This document shows, piece by piece, positions 22,980 through 35,739 of a stretch of 64,000 bases of DNA. The DNA is taken from positions 8,663,269 through 8,727,268 of the forward strand of contig NC_040032.1 of NCBI RefSeq assembly GCF_000972845.2, in the 5' to 3' direction. The notes below the pieces were generated by a model. It was not told the origin of the DNA. It worked only from the letters and a program-made list of their open reading frames with translations, and did not search any database. Each line of letters starts with the position of its first letter. Position 1 is the stretch's first letter. This stretch comes from Larimichthys crocea. Lineage: Eukaryota > Chordata > Actinopteri > Sciaenidae. Both the position numbers and the translations under genes were made by a program.

Positions 22980-25205
22980 TATAATGAGGATGACTGAATG
23001 TTAGTTGTTGGCCCATAAGCTCCAGATACAGCTGAGATGAATTTAAAGGTCCTGTGTGTTACCTCTGGTGGACTGATCACTGGATTGCTTCTCCTCACAT
23101 CACCCTCACCGTCCTAGTGTAAAGGACAAACAGCACTCTGCTCCCACTGCAGATACAAAGGAATAAAACAAAAAGATTCTTATTTTCAGGTGATACATGA
23201 AAACATGGTCATGAGTATTTTATGCCACACTGCACCTTTAGAGTATTGAATTTAAACTGTGTGTGAACTCTGAGGAACCTTTGCCGAGGTCGAGAGGTGA
23301 ACACGGTTACCAGAAGTGAGAGTGACGGATGGTTTGACTCAGCCGGTTGTCCAACAGGTCATGAACAGGTCAGCATCACTCCTCCGTCGCCTGAGGTTCC
23401 ATTTTTCTCTCCCTTAGCTGATCACAAGTCAGTTTCTAAATCTTTTTTCTCTCCCTTAGCTGATCACAAGTCAGTTTCTAAATCTCAAATCATAAAAGCA
23501 TGAGTCGCTCACAGATGCCTACATCTCCTCACAGTCACATAAAACAGGGCCGGGGTGGAGTGTAGGAGGATGTTGGATAAATTGTGATTAAAATATTTTG
23601 TTTTCCAGTAAACTTGGTCATCTGAGTTTTTCCAGTCTAAGCACATAGGGCAGTAAGGCGGGGTGTATGATCCTTAAAGGCCTCACTGCACACGTGCAGA
23701 CGAGGACACACCGCTAACGGGAACCAGATCCATCTTAAAAAGGTCAGATTGTAGAATCTGCGACGCCCACGCCGGGAAACACTGTATGCATCATACTCAG
23801 ACTTTGTTGTCAGGTGTCATTGCAGATGACACCACCAATGATCTGCAAAGACTCAAACACAATCCTGTGTTCAGTGACGCTCAGTGATAATGACAGCAGC
23901 GTGGAAACATGTGAGGTTTACCCCGAACATTCACATGTACATACTGTAAACACTCGTTAACCTCAGTGAGTAATCACTACATCTGTTCATGAAACTCGTC
24001 TATAAAACATGGAAATCCCCGTAAACTCACTCAGTCCACGATGCTGCAGCTGCTGGTCAGCAGCTTTGAAGGTGGGACTCGCTGTGGTCACGATCTCTGG
24101 CTGCTATCCTGGACATTGCACACACATACAGGACATCTGTTATGTGGCATCATCACTATTAATCATGTTTGCTCTTCGTCCAAATATCCCAGAACAGTAG
24201 CAGGAAGCAGCATCTGGAGTCCACGCAGCCGGGAAGAAGCCGCTGGAACACCATGAGGATCTTACAATCAGACGTTCAGTTCACAGCAAACATGCAGGTT
24301 CATTAACACTGTCCCTACCTGGGGCATCACCTGATCACCTGACACACCTGCTGCCTTCAGCCTTCATCTAAGGAGCTGTTCTGGTGCTTAGCGCCCCCTA
24401 GTGTCCACAAAAAACTGACGCCTTAGCTCCGACAATGTTGGACCAAAGATCCTGAAAGAAAGACAAAGACAGTGGACTGCTCTGCTAACAGCACAGTGCT
24501 CTGTTTAATAAGGGCTACAAGCTGAATGCTCATAATGACAGTGCTAAGAGTCTAACTTTGGGTTCAGGTCTAGACTTAGTCTGGACTAAAGTGGAACAAC
24601 GTTTAGCTAAACCCAGAGCCACACAGCTGAAAAGGTTTCATCCAGGTTCTGAGGTTTTATTTCTGTTCCTGTTATCGAGTATCTGCTGTAAAATATCTAC
24701 ATGTATGGTTCATGTAAAAATTCATTTGTTTAGACTGGAAACAAAAACTCGTCCTGGAAAGAAAGAAAAAGCTACACGAGGCAGAGATGATTTCAGGAGC
24801 TTCGTTAGTGAACAAAATTAATATTTTAAGACATGTTTCTTATTCAAACCATAAATTAATCAGTTGACATGAGTGAATGAATCCACTCTTGTTGTTCCAC
24901 ATCAGACGTTTGCCCCCATTGAGAGATTTGTGGTGAACGTACAGATGCTTTGACACATGGGGCCACCATCACTGCAGCTTGAGCATCGTGTCTCCTCCGA
25001 CTGCCAGGGAAGTCCCAGAGCAGGAGACAGGAGGTGGAGCCCGCCAGCATCAGCCATGATATCATGAGAAAGGAAGTTCTGCTGAATGTTCCTACGGTCG
25101 AATTAAAGAAGTTCACACCGAGACAGAAGGAGCAGATTCAGGTTCCTGTATGTGAATTATGTCCACACTGTATGCCACCTTAAGGCTGATGGACAGTCCA
25201 TGACC
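22980..25205. other. Non-coding stretch with a short tandem duplication
   Basis: A ~45-bp segment (ctctcccttagctgatcaca...) is present twice at about 23405-23485. No gene, RNA or element otherwise supported. Confidence 0.5.
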
Positions 25206-25210
25206 AAAAA

Positions 25211-25385
25211 CCACAGACTGTCTAAAACCTGGACGTAGTCTCCGTGATGTCCCACGCAGACTGTCTAAAACCTGGACGTAGTCTCCATGACGTCCCCGCA
25301 GACTGTCTAAAACCTGGACGTAGTCTCTGTGACGTCCCCACAGACTGTCTAAAACCTGGACTTAGTCTCCGTGACGTCCCCGCAA
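25211..25385 (+). repeat. 42-bp minisatellite, array 2 (about 4 units)
   Basis: Same unit and orientation as at 17148-17335, with a few substitutions per unit. No body of the dispersed repeat is recognisable next to it. Confidence 0.9.
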
Positions 25386-25389
25386 ACTG

Positions 25390-25496
25390 ACACAACCCCG
25401 CAATCAACCTGCACATAATCCATACAGGTTTCTACATGATAAAAGCTTAAAGAAGAAGACATCACACAACATCACAACATCCAAAGCAACATCTGC

Positions 25497-25543
<47 letters not shown>

Positions 25544-26400
25544 TGACATTGCAGAGAAACGTCCAATCACATGGAAGAGTTTTGCTGCACTCGAGTGGTG
25601 CCGTCGTGTTACTGCATGTTGATCTCCAGTGAAATCCTGTTAGAGTCTCTAACCCTCTGCAGAGACTCTGGATGAAATGTGAACCTGTTACTGGTGGATA
25701 TAAGAAGAATTTATGAAACATTTATTTCCAAATTAACAATCAGACTCATGTCTTATGGAACTAGAGTTACCTGTGACGTCGCCTTTAGAAAGTCATGTGA
25801 CTCTGCTCCTTCACTAAGAGACGTGACCGTGGCTCCACGCTGCTGATAACAGGTTCAGTGATTTACATGTGTACACATATAAATCATTATTAAAGGTTTG
25901 AGTGGTAACATGAAGAGCTGTTCGACTCTTCTGAGTCAAATGACCCGACTCCCTAAAAAGAACCGAACTTCCCATCCCGGCAGTGCCCATGTTTAACCAC
26001 TAGGTGTCGCTGCTCTCTGTCTGCAGCGCTGTTGTTTGTTTAAAAGGTGTTTAATTAATCTGTGATGACGTAACATGATCAATTATGATGTAAACATGTG
26101 ACTTATTGATCCTTTGATGTTTAATAATGGATCAATAGTGTCACGTGTTGTTTATTTACTGTATAAAGAATGTTTCATACGTCATGTTGACTTTTAAAGT
26201 TTCACTTCCGTTCTGACGTGTTTATTTTTTATCATCATATTTATTGGTGTGTGTTTCGTAATCTCTCCTCGCGACCAGTCCAACCTGTTTTTCTGCTCTG
26301 ACGTCAGCTCCTCACCTGAGAGAGTACCTGTTACCGGAAGTTACCGTGTTGCTACCTGGGCGGACTCAGGTGAAACGTTTTTTTTGTTTGTTACACACCA
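25390..26400. other. Non-coding stretch upstream of f11r
   Basis: (AC)n at 25499-25540; no coding signal. May contain distal f11r regulatory sequence, not identifiable by eye. Confidence 0.45.
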
Positions 26401-26586
26401 GGACGTCGACACACACACACACACACACACAGAGCTTTATTTGGAAGTAAACGCGTCTGTGTGTCGGTTTTTCGACGGTCTGAAGAGTTTTAAAGAGTCT
26501 TTGACGGTCTTTGTCAGTCTTTGTCGGTCTTTGTCGGTCTTTGGGAGTCTTGCAGAGTCTGCGTGAGTCGACAGTTGCGGGTCGAC
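26400..26586 (+). promoter_or_regulatory. Probable f11r 5' leader with 10-bp repeats
   Basis: Directly upstream of the f11r ATG lies a (AC)n tract (26408-26431), then a degenerate tandem array of a roughly 10-base unit of the form ggtctttgtc (about 26480-26560). The ATG context is gtcgacATGt, with G at -3. No TATA box is obvious. The transcription start is not determinable, so how much of this is leader and how much promoter is unknown. Confidence 0.45.
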
Positions 26587-27746
26587 ATGTTGTGCGGGGC
26601 GGTTTCGGTAGCTTTGTTCTTCTTCACAGCTTCAGGTGAGTTTGAGCTTTCAGTCCAAACTGTCTCTGGTTTCACACTTTTACACACAAATTAACATATT
26701 TCTTGTATTATTTCTATATTCACCTAAATGGCACACCAACCCGGTCGTTTACTTATTAATCAGCGAGTCAGAAGTCCGTGATTTGGTCCGTGGCCTCGGC
26801 TCTGCCGATCACTGGTTCACCTGGATCCGAGTTTTGTTGATCCTCATGAGACCGCCAGGCTGACCGCACCTTGTAGATAGAGAGGGAGAGGGCGAGGCCA
26901 CCGGGCCGAGGATAGTGGGGAGAGGGAAGGGAGATCGCAACGGGATGAGGGAGACGCACCGGATATGTAGAGTGAGGGAGAGGCCACCGGCATAGGGAGA
27001 GGGCGCAGGAGAGTGCACTCGGGAGAGGTAAGGGAGGGAGATGCACCGGAGATGGATGGTGTATTCACGGCAGAGTGAGAGGTGTCCTGCCGAGTGGAGA
27101 TGGGGAGGGATGATGTATAGTCACCGTCAGAGGTAGATTAGAGGCACCGTGAGTTTAGAGATTCGAGTATATTATATTATATTTCACAGCATGATTCGGG
27201 GAGGTACCTCATGAGGGACGATTGATTGAGAGGGTAGGCACCTGGAGTGATTGCGCAGAGGTCGTAGTCTGCACGCTGCATCCGAAATATGGATTATGGC
27301 TGGATGGAGTGACCTTCATAGTTATATTTTTATTTTATTTTTATTCCCTCATATTTATATTTTTAATTATTTACCTCATATTTATATTTATATTATATTT
27401 TTATTCACCTTCATATTTATATTTTTATTTTTATTTTACCTTCATATTATATTTTTTTTATATTCACTTCATATTATATTTCTAATATAAGTTTCCCTTT
27501 TTAAATTCATCAGCTGTAAACAGAATTATCAGATTTCTTCCTGTTTTCTTTGTGATGTTAATCAGACATGTAGGAAGAACACCACACACACACACACACA
27601 CACGTATGAAGGTATTATAATATACCTATACTATGATAAACATACTTTAAATGACTAACTCAGTAAAGGAGTTTAAGTAAACTTCTTTGTGAATGAACCA
27701 GCTGTGACTCGTGGGTCATTAAAGGCTCATTGAAATGTTTCAAACC

Positions 27747-27798
<52 letters not shown>

Positions 27799-30700
27799 AG
27801 ATTTCCTTTTTCTCTGTGTTCTGTTTTATTTCAAACATTTTCAGTGTGTCCTCCTGAGCTCTGAGCAGCGAATCAGCTGTTGCACTGACCTGTGTGTGTT
27901 TCCTGCTTGTGTTGGTCCTGAAACTCTCTGAAACTCTCTGAAACTGAAACTCTCTGAAACTCTCTGAAACTCTCCGTGCACACAGAGGTCACGCACGGCT
28001 CTGGTTTCATTTTACACTCTGCTTATCTCTGCTGCCTGACCTCAGTCTGATAAAGTCATTTAAGTTTCTGTGATAATGCATCGCTGAAGCCTGACGTTGA
28101 TTTAAAGTCTCTGTGTTTTCATGCTGAACACTGAGTTAATGATTAAGCAGCTGCTGCAGCTCCTGTTCAGCAACGTGCTGCTTAAATCATCCAACACTGC
28201 AAGTAATGACAGTGTTTGAATGTAAGCTACAGACAGACAGACAGACAGACAGACTCATGGCTGCATGCATTAATAATTAATTTACTCATCAAGCTGCAGA
28301 ACACAGACCTGGTTTCACCTGGACAGCTCACAGTTTCACTCACAGGTGTTTAGTGGCTCAGCAGTTTGGAATTCATGTTGTCGTCCACGCCCTGAAGTCT
28401 GAGCACGCTCAGTGTTTGAGCAGAGGCAGCGTCCCGTGAACATTGACACAGTTTCACATGAGCTCAGCTGGTAATACTGTCGAGAGGTGAAGTAATGAAG
28501 GCCTGTACTAATACTTTAACTGTTATTCATCTGTACGTTTTTATTCTTAACATGAAATGTCAGAAACTAATGAAAATGAAAATCTAAGTTATTATTTATT
28601 CATACATTCAGTAACAGTCACGAAAACAGAAGAAACAAACTGCAGCGTTCATCTTCAGAAATGTTACAACACAGTTTGTTAATCGTTGTTCATAATCTGA
28701 GCCTTCAGCTTCACTTCAAATCTCTGGATATCCACAGACACAACACACAGAAATGAACAGAAATAACTGTGAAATCATAAAATGAAATGTGGTTTCCATG
28801 TCACGACAGTCACAGACAGAGACGCAGACACACAGAGACAGAGATGCAGCAAAGGGCCACAGGTCGGATTCGACCCCTGGCCCGCTGCAGCAGGACTGGG
28901 CCTTTGTTCACGGGGCGGCCGTTCTCCTGGCTGAGCTAAACGCCACCCTGAGAGTCTTTATTCAATGTTTCCACACACGCCTGTCCTCCAGTCTGTCCAT
29001 CACAGCACAACATGTTATCATCTTCATCCATACATCCGTTCACCGACTGTTTAGGACCGACAATAAAGTTCTTTGGTTTTATACCAAGTCCACCTTTTGT
29101 ACCTAGTCCAGTCCACTTAGCATTCTAACCGGTTAGACTGTAACAGTATAGTCTGTTATTCACGGCTTTAAAGCATGTGTTCTTATTATGTGTGTTTAAT
29201 CTGTGTGTGTGTGTGTGTGTGTGTGTAGTTGTGAGAGGCTTCTCAGTCACGACCAGTAATCCTGATGTGAAGGTCAAAGAGAACGAAGGTAAGAACCAGT
29301 TTCTTTTTCTTTAATTATTTGAATGTTTACACGTTCACCGTCCTCTTAATAAATGTAAGGTGGTGTCATTGCTCAGTAAACAGCTGAGCATGTTTGTATG
29401 ATTATATGTTAGAGCTGTAAAAGTGAACACAGACGACAACAATGTGTTTTGTGCTTCATATAATTTCAGTGAAAAGTTGTTTGTGTTGTTTTCAGGGGTC
29501 GACCTCACGTGTTCGTATTCAGCTGACTTTGGTTCAAACGCCAGAGTGGAGTGGAAGTTCATGGACCCGAAGGGCTCGCAGACGTACGTGATCTTTGACG
29601 GGAAAGCAACAGGTACGTGGATTCATGGTCGTCTTCAGGAGGATCTGAATGAACTCTGAGCTGAGCTGCCAGTTGACCAACAAAGTTTCAGTCCATGCAA
29701 ACACATGCTGACTGTTTCCATGTTTTCTGATCCGGCTGTGAGCTTGTTCATGGTTTGGCTTCGTTCTGTTAATGCTGCAGCTCTTCCACAGGTCCGTACT
29801 CCAGCCGGGTGACGATGTACGGCAGCAACCTGAGGTTCTCCAAAGTGACCCGGAAGGATAACGGCGTGTACGACTGTGAGGTGTCCGGCAACGGGCAGCC
29901 AGGAGAGTCCCGAGTGAAGCTGACTGTTCTGGGTAAAGATCTTTCAGGTTTCTGATCTGCAGACTTCAGTGTGTGTCGCTGCTGACAGCTGGACCTTTGT
30001 CCCGCAGTGCCTCCATCTCCACCCCTGTGCAGAGTTCCCACGTCTGTGACGACGGGCAAGAAGGCCGTCCTGTCCTGCCACGACAATGATGGCTCCCCTC
30101 CACCCAAATATAACTGGTACAAAGACGGTGTCCTTCTGCCTCTCGACCCCTCCAAGATCTCCGGCTTCAAGAACGCCACCTACAGGCTGAACGCAGACAC
30201 CGGAAACCTGGTCAGCGCCGAGCTCTAACGATCCACCACCTTTACTCTGACAGCTGTGACGCTTTGCGGTTCAAACTCCATCCTGTCTTTGTCCTCAGGA
30301 CTTTCCTGCAGTAACCAAGATGGACTCGGGTCAGTACTACTGTGAGGCGTCCAACAGTGCCGGGCCTGCTCAGCGCTGCATTGGCGCCAAAATGGAAGTC
30401 CGTAAGTGTTCTCTTCAAACACACTTCAACATATTTAAAGAACCAGTCGGTGCAGTCTGCTGCACGGGTTAAGGATGCTGAACTGGTTTGACTGCATCAG
30501 GCTGTTTATTTAAATGGAGACAACGATGAAGAAGATTTCAGCAACACAAAGTAACAAAGATGTCGGAGATGATCCGTCATAAAACATGTTGCAGTAAAAT
30601 ATAAATTTTTGCAGCTGAGAGACAAAATGACATCACGTGTACCTGATGAAGTAAAATGAAACGTTTTAAACTGGAAATGTATTTTCATAATAAACAGATA

Positions 30701-31776
30701 TACATGTGTCTCTGAGCAGACATTCCTGAGACATCCTGGACATAATGAAGCCTCAGTAATTGTTCTGGTTCTGGTCGGGCTCTCTGCTTCCTGCCGTTTG
30801 ACTGTGACGTTTGTTTTTTGAAGGTGACCTCAACACGGGAGGAATTGTTGCCGGGGTGATCGTGGCTCTGCTGCTGCTCGCCTTACTGGGATTTGGCCTT
30901 TGGTACGCCCACAAGAAAGGATACCTGCCCAGTGAGTCTTCAACTGTTTATTAAGATTTATCAACGTTTATCGGATCAGCACCGTGAGTTCTGAGTAAAC
31001 TGGAACAAACGGATTTCTGCGTGTAGTGCAGCATCGTACTGTAGGTCGACCCGGTTCAGCTGCACACGGGTCACACAGGAGGAAGTTCATTCATTATCAT
31101 TTATTGTTGACTGTTGTTGAATCCTGAACAGAACCTTTTCAAGAACCAGAACCATTAGGTGTTAAAGGTCAGCATGTCTCCGCTCACCATGAAAGTGGTT
31201 CAGTGTAACCTCAGACTTTGAAACGTTTCCATAATCTGCGTCTTGAATCAAAGTCGAGCTGAATTCAGGATTTCTCAATGAAAACAAACATTTGACTCGA
31301 CTCTGTCTGAAGTTTCTGGACCGGCACCGAGCGTGAACATTTGTGACTGATGGTTCTGTCGATCATATCAGCTTTATTTTCATATTTTCACACAATCAAA
31401 GCTGCAAAATCAACCTGAACAATTTGTTAAATAATGATTAGATTAATAATAACTCGTCTCGTTTTCTTTGCCTTCACAGAGAAGACCGAAAGGTAAGAGA
31501 GTTTTTCTTTATTGCACGTTATTATCTCCACGTCACATCCCGTCACGTATGAACTCGGCTCTGTATCTCGTGTTTTTCTTGTTTCTGCAGCAAACCCAAA
31601 GCCAGCGTGGTCTACCAGCCTCCGTCACTGTACGGCGGAGAAGAGGAAGATGTGAGTTTAATCTCAGAGCTTTGTGCCTCCGTCAGGTGTGTGTGTTCTG
31701 TCAGGTGTGTGTCTGATGTGTGTGTCTTTGTTTTTTTCAGGGGGATTTCAAACAGAAGTCATCGTTCGTGGTATAG
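26587..31776 (+). CDS. f11r: Junctional adhesion molecule A (F11R/JAM-A-like), 10 coding exons
   Basis: Coding exons read at 26587-26635, 29229-29288, 29496-29612, 29792-29932, 30008-30210, 30299-30401, 30824-30931, 31480-31492, 31591-31651 and 31741-31776; phases join without a break to give 296 residues (human F11R is 299). A short hydrophobic signal peptide (about 1-18) precedes two Ig domains, with cysteine pairs C42/C104 and C146/C205. The JAM homodimerisation motif R-V-E is at 53-55, an N-glycosylation site at N178, a transmembrane helix at about 231-252, and the tail ends SSFVV, a class II PDZ ligand. JAMs are homophilic adhesion proteins of tight junctions that recruit PAR3, ZO-1 and AF6. 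RVEWKF, VLVPPS and the short tail favour JAM-A; the extra pair C130/C217 and part of the tail resemble JAM-B/C, so a fish-specific paralogue is possible. The intron 5 donor is the weak GTCAGC; the gap-free alignment across that join supports it. Confidence 0.93.
26830..27485. repeat. Low-complexity block in f11r intron 1 (GA-rich then AT-rich)
   Basis: The first ~400 bases are G/A-rich with recurring gggagaggg and gcaccgg words but no steady period. They pass into an AT-rich degenerate array of ttcatatttatattttta-like units (about 27310-27485). The irregular spacing looks either like an old decayed minisatellite or like poor consensus in a repeat. No coding or splice signals stand out. Confidence 0.6.
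27751..27796. repeat. (GT)n microsatellite in f11r intron 1
   Basis: Perfect GT run of about 23 units. Confidence 0.9.
28795..28960 (-). mobile_element. SINE-like fragment in f11r intron 1
   Basis: Contains the word gcagcaaagggccacaggtc followed by ggattcgacccc, the reverse of a tRNA B-box, as in a SINE type common in fish. A relative with the same caggtcggattc word lies at 63258-63385. No A-box or clear ends located. Confidence 0.5.
29203..29228 (+). promoter_or_regulatory. (GT)n tract forming the 3' splice site of f11r intron 1
   Basis: The acceptor of exon 2 is preceded by an uninterrupted GT run ending gtgtgtag, with no ordinary pyrimidine tract. UG-rich RNA at 3' splice sites is a known binding site for TDP-43 and CELF proteins (for example CFTR exon 9). 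Variable tract length could tune exon 2 inclusion; exon 2 is 60 nt, so skipping it keeps the frame. Confidence 0.6.
31480..31492 (+). other. f11r: 13-nt microexon of f11r (exon 8)
   Basis: A 13-base exon sits between a clean acceptor (ccttcacag) and a consensus donor (gtaaga). It encodes the KKTE part of the cytoplasmic tail and enters in phase 1 and leaves in phase 2. Skipping it would shift the frame and remove the PDZ-binding SSFVV end. That is a consequence read from the sequence; no alternative transcript is shown. Confidence 0.8.
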
Positions 31777-31947
31777 TCTGCGATAAACGACACGTCACGA
31801 CAGGACGACGCCCACCGTGTTTTAAAGAGTCTGAGTTTTTTTAGCCGGCTCCCAGTTTGAGTTTTAGTGTCTCTGATGCATCGACCTATCAGGATGAAGA
31901 TTAGAGGACACCAGAGAGCTGTGATGCATCGCTAGTTTGTTTTATGA

Positions 31948-32001
<54 letters not shown>

Positions 32002-32540
32002 TGTTTAAACACACAAATCAAACAGATCATATCATGAGACAGAATCCAGGAATATACATTTAAAAACAAATGAACTTTTTTACAATCACGTTTTTATTAC
32101 ACTTGCTGCCACCGTCACGTTGTTTGTTCGTTCTCTGTCTGGCAGTCTGTGTTCTTCTTTTTAACAAACATGAATAATAAGTTTATTGTTTCTCTTCCTT
32201 GTAAATAACAAAATGTTTTTTTATTATTTGCTTTAGAACAATTAGAAACTGAACGCTCGTTTGTCTGTCAGCTTCCTCACACGTTCATCTTTGCGTGGCT
32301 CGCTCGGTGAATCCATCTTTGAAGCGGGTGGAGGGACGGGTGGAGCAGCTGGAGGTGTGGTCGTAGTTTTGATGTTTAGGTAACGCCACACGTGAAAACA
32401 TGTTCGGAGAATCTGTCACGTTGAATATTTTAAGAATTCTGCAGCTGATGTTTGTAACTGTAACCACACTGCTCAATAAAATGTTAAAGTTAAACTGTGC
32501 TTGTGCATGATGTCACCAGACAGGTTTCAAAATAAAATAC
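31777..32540 (+). other. f11r: f11r 3' untranslated region and polyA signals
   Basis: After the stop codon come a (GT)n run (31949-31999), AT-rich sequence, and AATAAA hexamers at 32475-32480 and 32531-32536. Either could serve as the polyadenylation signal. No other ORF is supported here. Confidence 0.55.
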
Positions 32541-32891
32541 TTCAGGGTAGCAGATATATATCCTTATATAGATTTATTTAACACAGATTAAAAAACTGTG
32601 TGAGATAGACAGAACAAGCTGAGTTAAGCTATATATATTAGTTCCATATTAAATAACATCAATAATTAAATTAATGATGTTTTAATGTAAAAAGATGACT
32701 GCGGTGTCAGACTTCAAAATAAAAGCACCAACCTACCGGAAGTTAAACTTAATATTTATTATGGGATGTTTACAAACTTTGACACCCGCACGTTGCTATA
32801 GCAACTGATGATGGTTACCGCGCATGCGTGGACAGGAAGTGTCGACAACTTTTTTGTTAGTTTGTTTTCCGGTGGAGCGCGACGCTTTTCG

Positions 32892-32945
32892 AGTAATCTG
32901 ATTACGTTATTATAAAGTACTTTATTATAGAGTAATCAGATTACT
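32892..32945. repeat. Short hairpin (14-bp arms), probable MITE remnant
   Basis: Arms at 32892-32905 and 32932-32945 are perfect inverted copies of agtaatctgattac around an AT-rich 26-base loop. Similar gtaatgtgattac words occur at about 13145-13185. It lies between f11r and the GC-rich ubash3b leader. Confidence 0.6.
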
Positions 32946-33152
32946 TTATAAACAAACACCGAGAGCAGAGCGCGCGCTCTCGTCAGTTTAACCGCGCACA
33001 CGCTTCCGGTCCTCGGTGTACTGTCCCTTTAAGAGGGGGGGGGGCTTCGGCTGGTTCCGGACTCATTCATAAACAACACGAACTCCTCCGAGGCGGAACC
33101 GAGCCTGCACAGCGAGCGGACCGGATGCGAGGGAAGAGCGGGATCCAGACCT

Positions 33153-33183
33153 GCTCGGCTCGGCTCGGCTCGGCTCGGCTCGG
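33153..33183. repeat. (ctcgg)n pentanucleotide array in the ubash3b leader
   Basis: Six perfect pentamers in the GC-rich promoter/leader; a scattered second set occurs in intron 1 at about 33982-34015. Confidence 0.85.
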
Positions 33184-33379
33184 TGACTTCCATGGCTGAC
33201 CCCGCTGCTGACCGGGGCTGACTGGATGTGTGAGCCGACCGGAGGCAGCTCGATCCGGGCCACAGCGGCGCCCGCTCCCCGGGACTCTCCGCTCCGCGCT
33301 TCCGCCTCGAGTTAACCAGTCCGCCGCTCCGTCCTCCGGTTCTGACCCGCGTTTGAATCTCTATTCTCGGCGTGTGTCA

Positions 33380-33430
33380 ATGAGCAGTCTCCCGCGGAGC
33401 CGCGGAGCTCACACGCCGATGGAGCAGTGA
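33380..33430 (+). other. Upstream ORF (16 codons) ending 3 nt before the ubash3b start
   Basis: An ATG at 33380 opens a 16-codon frame stopping at 33428-33430. A second in-frame ATG at 33419 gives a 3-codon version ending at the same TGA. The main ATG is at 33434, only three bases further. If the leader is transcribed from upstream of 33380, this uORF could control reinitiation at ubash3b. Confidence 0.5.
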
Positions 33431-33433
33431 GTC

Positions 33434-33567
33434 ATGGCCGCCAAAGAGGACCTGTACGCCAAAGTGACCCCGCGGAGGCAGCGCCAGACCCGGCCCAACA
33501 CCGTCAAACATGGGTCGGCTCTGGACGTGCTGCTGTCCATGGGCTTCCCCAGAACCAGGGCGTGAGT

Positions 33568-33620
<53 letters not shown>

Positions 33621-35147
33621 TCTTTAGCATGTTGTTAACATGTTGTTGCACACACATGTTCTCTGCATGTGAGGCTGCAGAAACAGTTTTCTTCAGTTTT
33701 TATTTTTTGTGACATCTGATGGTTTGAAAAGTTGAGTCACGTGTTTCTGCTTCACATGTTTCTGCTTCACATGTAACATGTATGTGAGTGTCATGTAGTC
33801 ACACAGGGCGTCATGTCTTCATGATTATTCTGCAAAACTCTAAAAAATACTTCGTAATAATACTTTAATACTGTGTGTGTGTGTGTGTGTGTGCGTGTGT
33901 GTGTGTGTGTGTGCTCGTCTTCATCACCTCAGACCACATCTCATCCTGTTCACACAGGAAGTGACACTCTGAGTCACCTGCACCCGGCTCGGCTCGGCTC
34001 AGCCCGGCTCGGCTCCTCGTTATCACATCATCTATAATCATAACGTCTCTCCTCATTGTTCGTGTTGTCAGTGACTCCTACATTAAATATCAGCCTCTCT
34101 GTTACGTGCACGTAACAAAAGAAATGTGCAGTCTTTGTCTTGAACCTTCAGATCTGGGTCTTGATTCAGGGTCTGGATCAGGTGAACCCGCCTCCTTGTG
34201 CAGAACATTTAGTTTGAGCTGAGGAGACAGAACCTCCATCGTCCTCATCACGGATCCTGTCTCCTGCTGATCCACTTTGATCTGATGAAGAACGTCAGTG
34301 TGTGATGAAGCAGAATAATTCAGTGTCGTCTGATCAGAGACGCTTCCTCTCTCAGCTCATTGATGTAAAAATAACACAGAATCAGAACAGAGTTCGGATC
34401 GGGTCGGGCTGTTACTTCTAACAGCTGCTGATGTAGGGACGCTGCGATTAACCGGTTGAAGATGAGAATCAAGAACCGGCTCCAGTCTGAGCTGATCGAT
34501 TCCTGTTATCGGTACCAGAAGGAGCCGTGGCTTCATTTCTCTGAACGATCGGGTCAGAAACATCGAGTCAGAACACGTTTCATGATGACGACTCATTAAC
34601 ATCTTTCTTTGACCAAGAGAACGAGAAGAAAACCGAGAAGACGCCTCCAGCTTCTTCTGCGTCCACACTGTGAAACTAACACAGATTCACACGTCGTGAG
34701 GTTTGATCATGAAGCGTCCTGCAACCTCCAACACAGGAACCTGCAGTTCCTCTAACGTCCACTTGAGGCTGGCTCCAGAAGTGAGTCAGTCTCCATAAGT
34801 CCCCATGTCCAAATGTCCAACTTCACAGCAGAAATAAACATGTTTACAGCCTGGTACAAAAAACAGTTTTGGTCTCTGTAGCTAATTTCCCCGTTCATGA
34901 CAACTGTACTGAGGGTGAATTTATATACAACTCACCTGTTCACATTATATTAAGGCTTAAAGTTATGCAGGATTAAGAGCGTGGACGCTTTGACTGACAG
35001 GTGGGCGTGGTCTCCGTCACGTCACAGCTGAACGTCTTTTCCTGTTTCCAGACTTTGTGGCAGAGGAACTTCAGTGATCAGTCACAGCTTCAGGAACAAC
35101 AGCTTCATTGTGTTCGAGGGTTTTTTTCAGCCAGTGGGGAGCATGAA

Positions 35148-35212
<65 letters not shown>

Positions 35213-35699
35213 AGCCTCCCATCTGTTTCAGTTGGGTGGATTTTCTGCTGAGTCATTCAGGAATGGTCCGAGTTCTCTCTGTGGGTTCTGTTTCAGTCTG
35301 ATGGTGGTTCTGATTCAGTCTGATGGTGGTTCTGTTTCAGTCTGATGGTGGTTCTGTTTCAGTCTGATGGTGGTTCTGTTTCAGTCTGATGGTGGTTCTG
35401 ATTCAGTCTGATGGTGGTTCTGAAGCTGGTTTGGATTCTGACAGAGACTCGTTTGTTTCGTCGTGTGTACGTAGCCGTGACGGGACACAGGTGGAGTTCA
35501 GGTTGGATGATGAGAACACGGCGAGGTCAGAGGTCACAGCTCTGATCTTTGATCTCATGAACCCGTTTAATGATTAATCAGTGATTTCTCTGAAGCTGCA
35601 CTTCCTCGTGTGACCGTGACCATGGTTACATCTTAACTTGTCTGTGTGAACATTTACAGGAACCATGTTTGTTATCAACGCTCGCACTGAAAGAGGAAG

Positions 35700-35739
<40 letters not shown>

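Larger units (their letters stand above)
32980..33433 (+). promoter_or_regulatory. CpG-rich promoter/leader of ubash3b
   Basis: From about 32980 the sequence becomes GC- and CpG-rich, unlike the flanks. It includes a G run (about 33036-33043) and a (ctcgg)n array (33153-33183), and runs into the ubash3b start. This fits a CpG-island promoter and GC-rich 5' leader on the + strand. Transcription start not determined. Confidence 0.6.

Noticed and set aside
33230..33430. 66-codon ORF in the ubash3b leader
   Set aside because: Its first codon is GTG, not ATG; only the 33380 ATG gives a credible upstream ORF.
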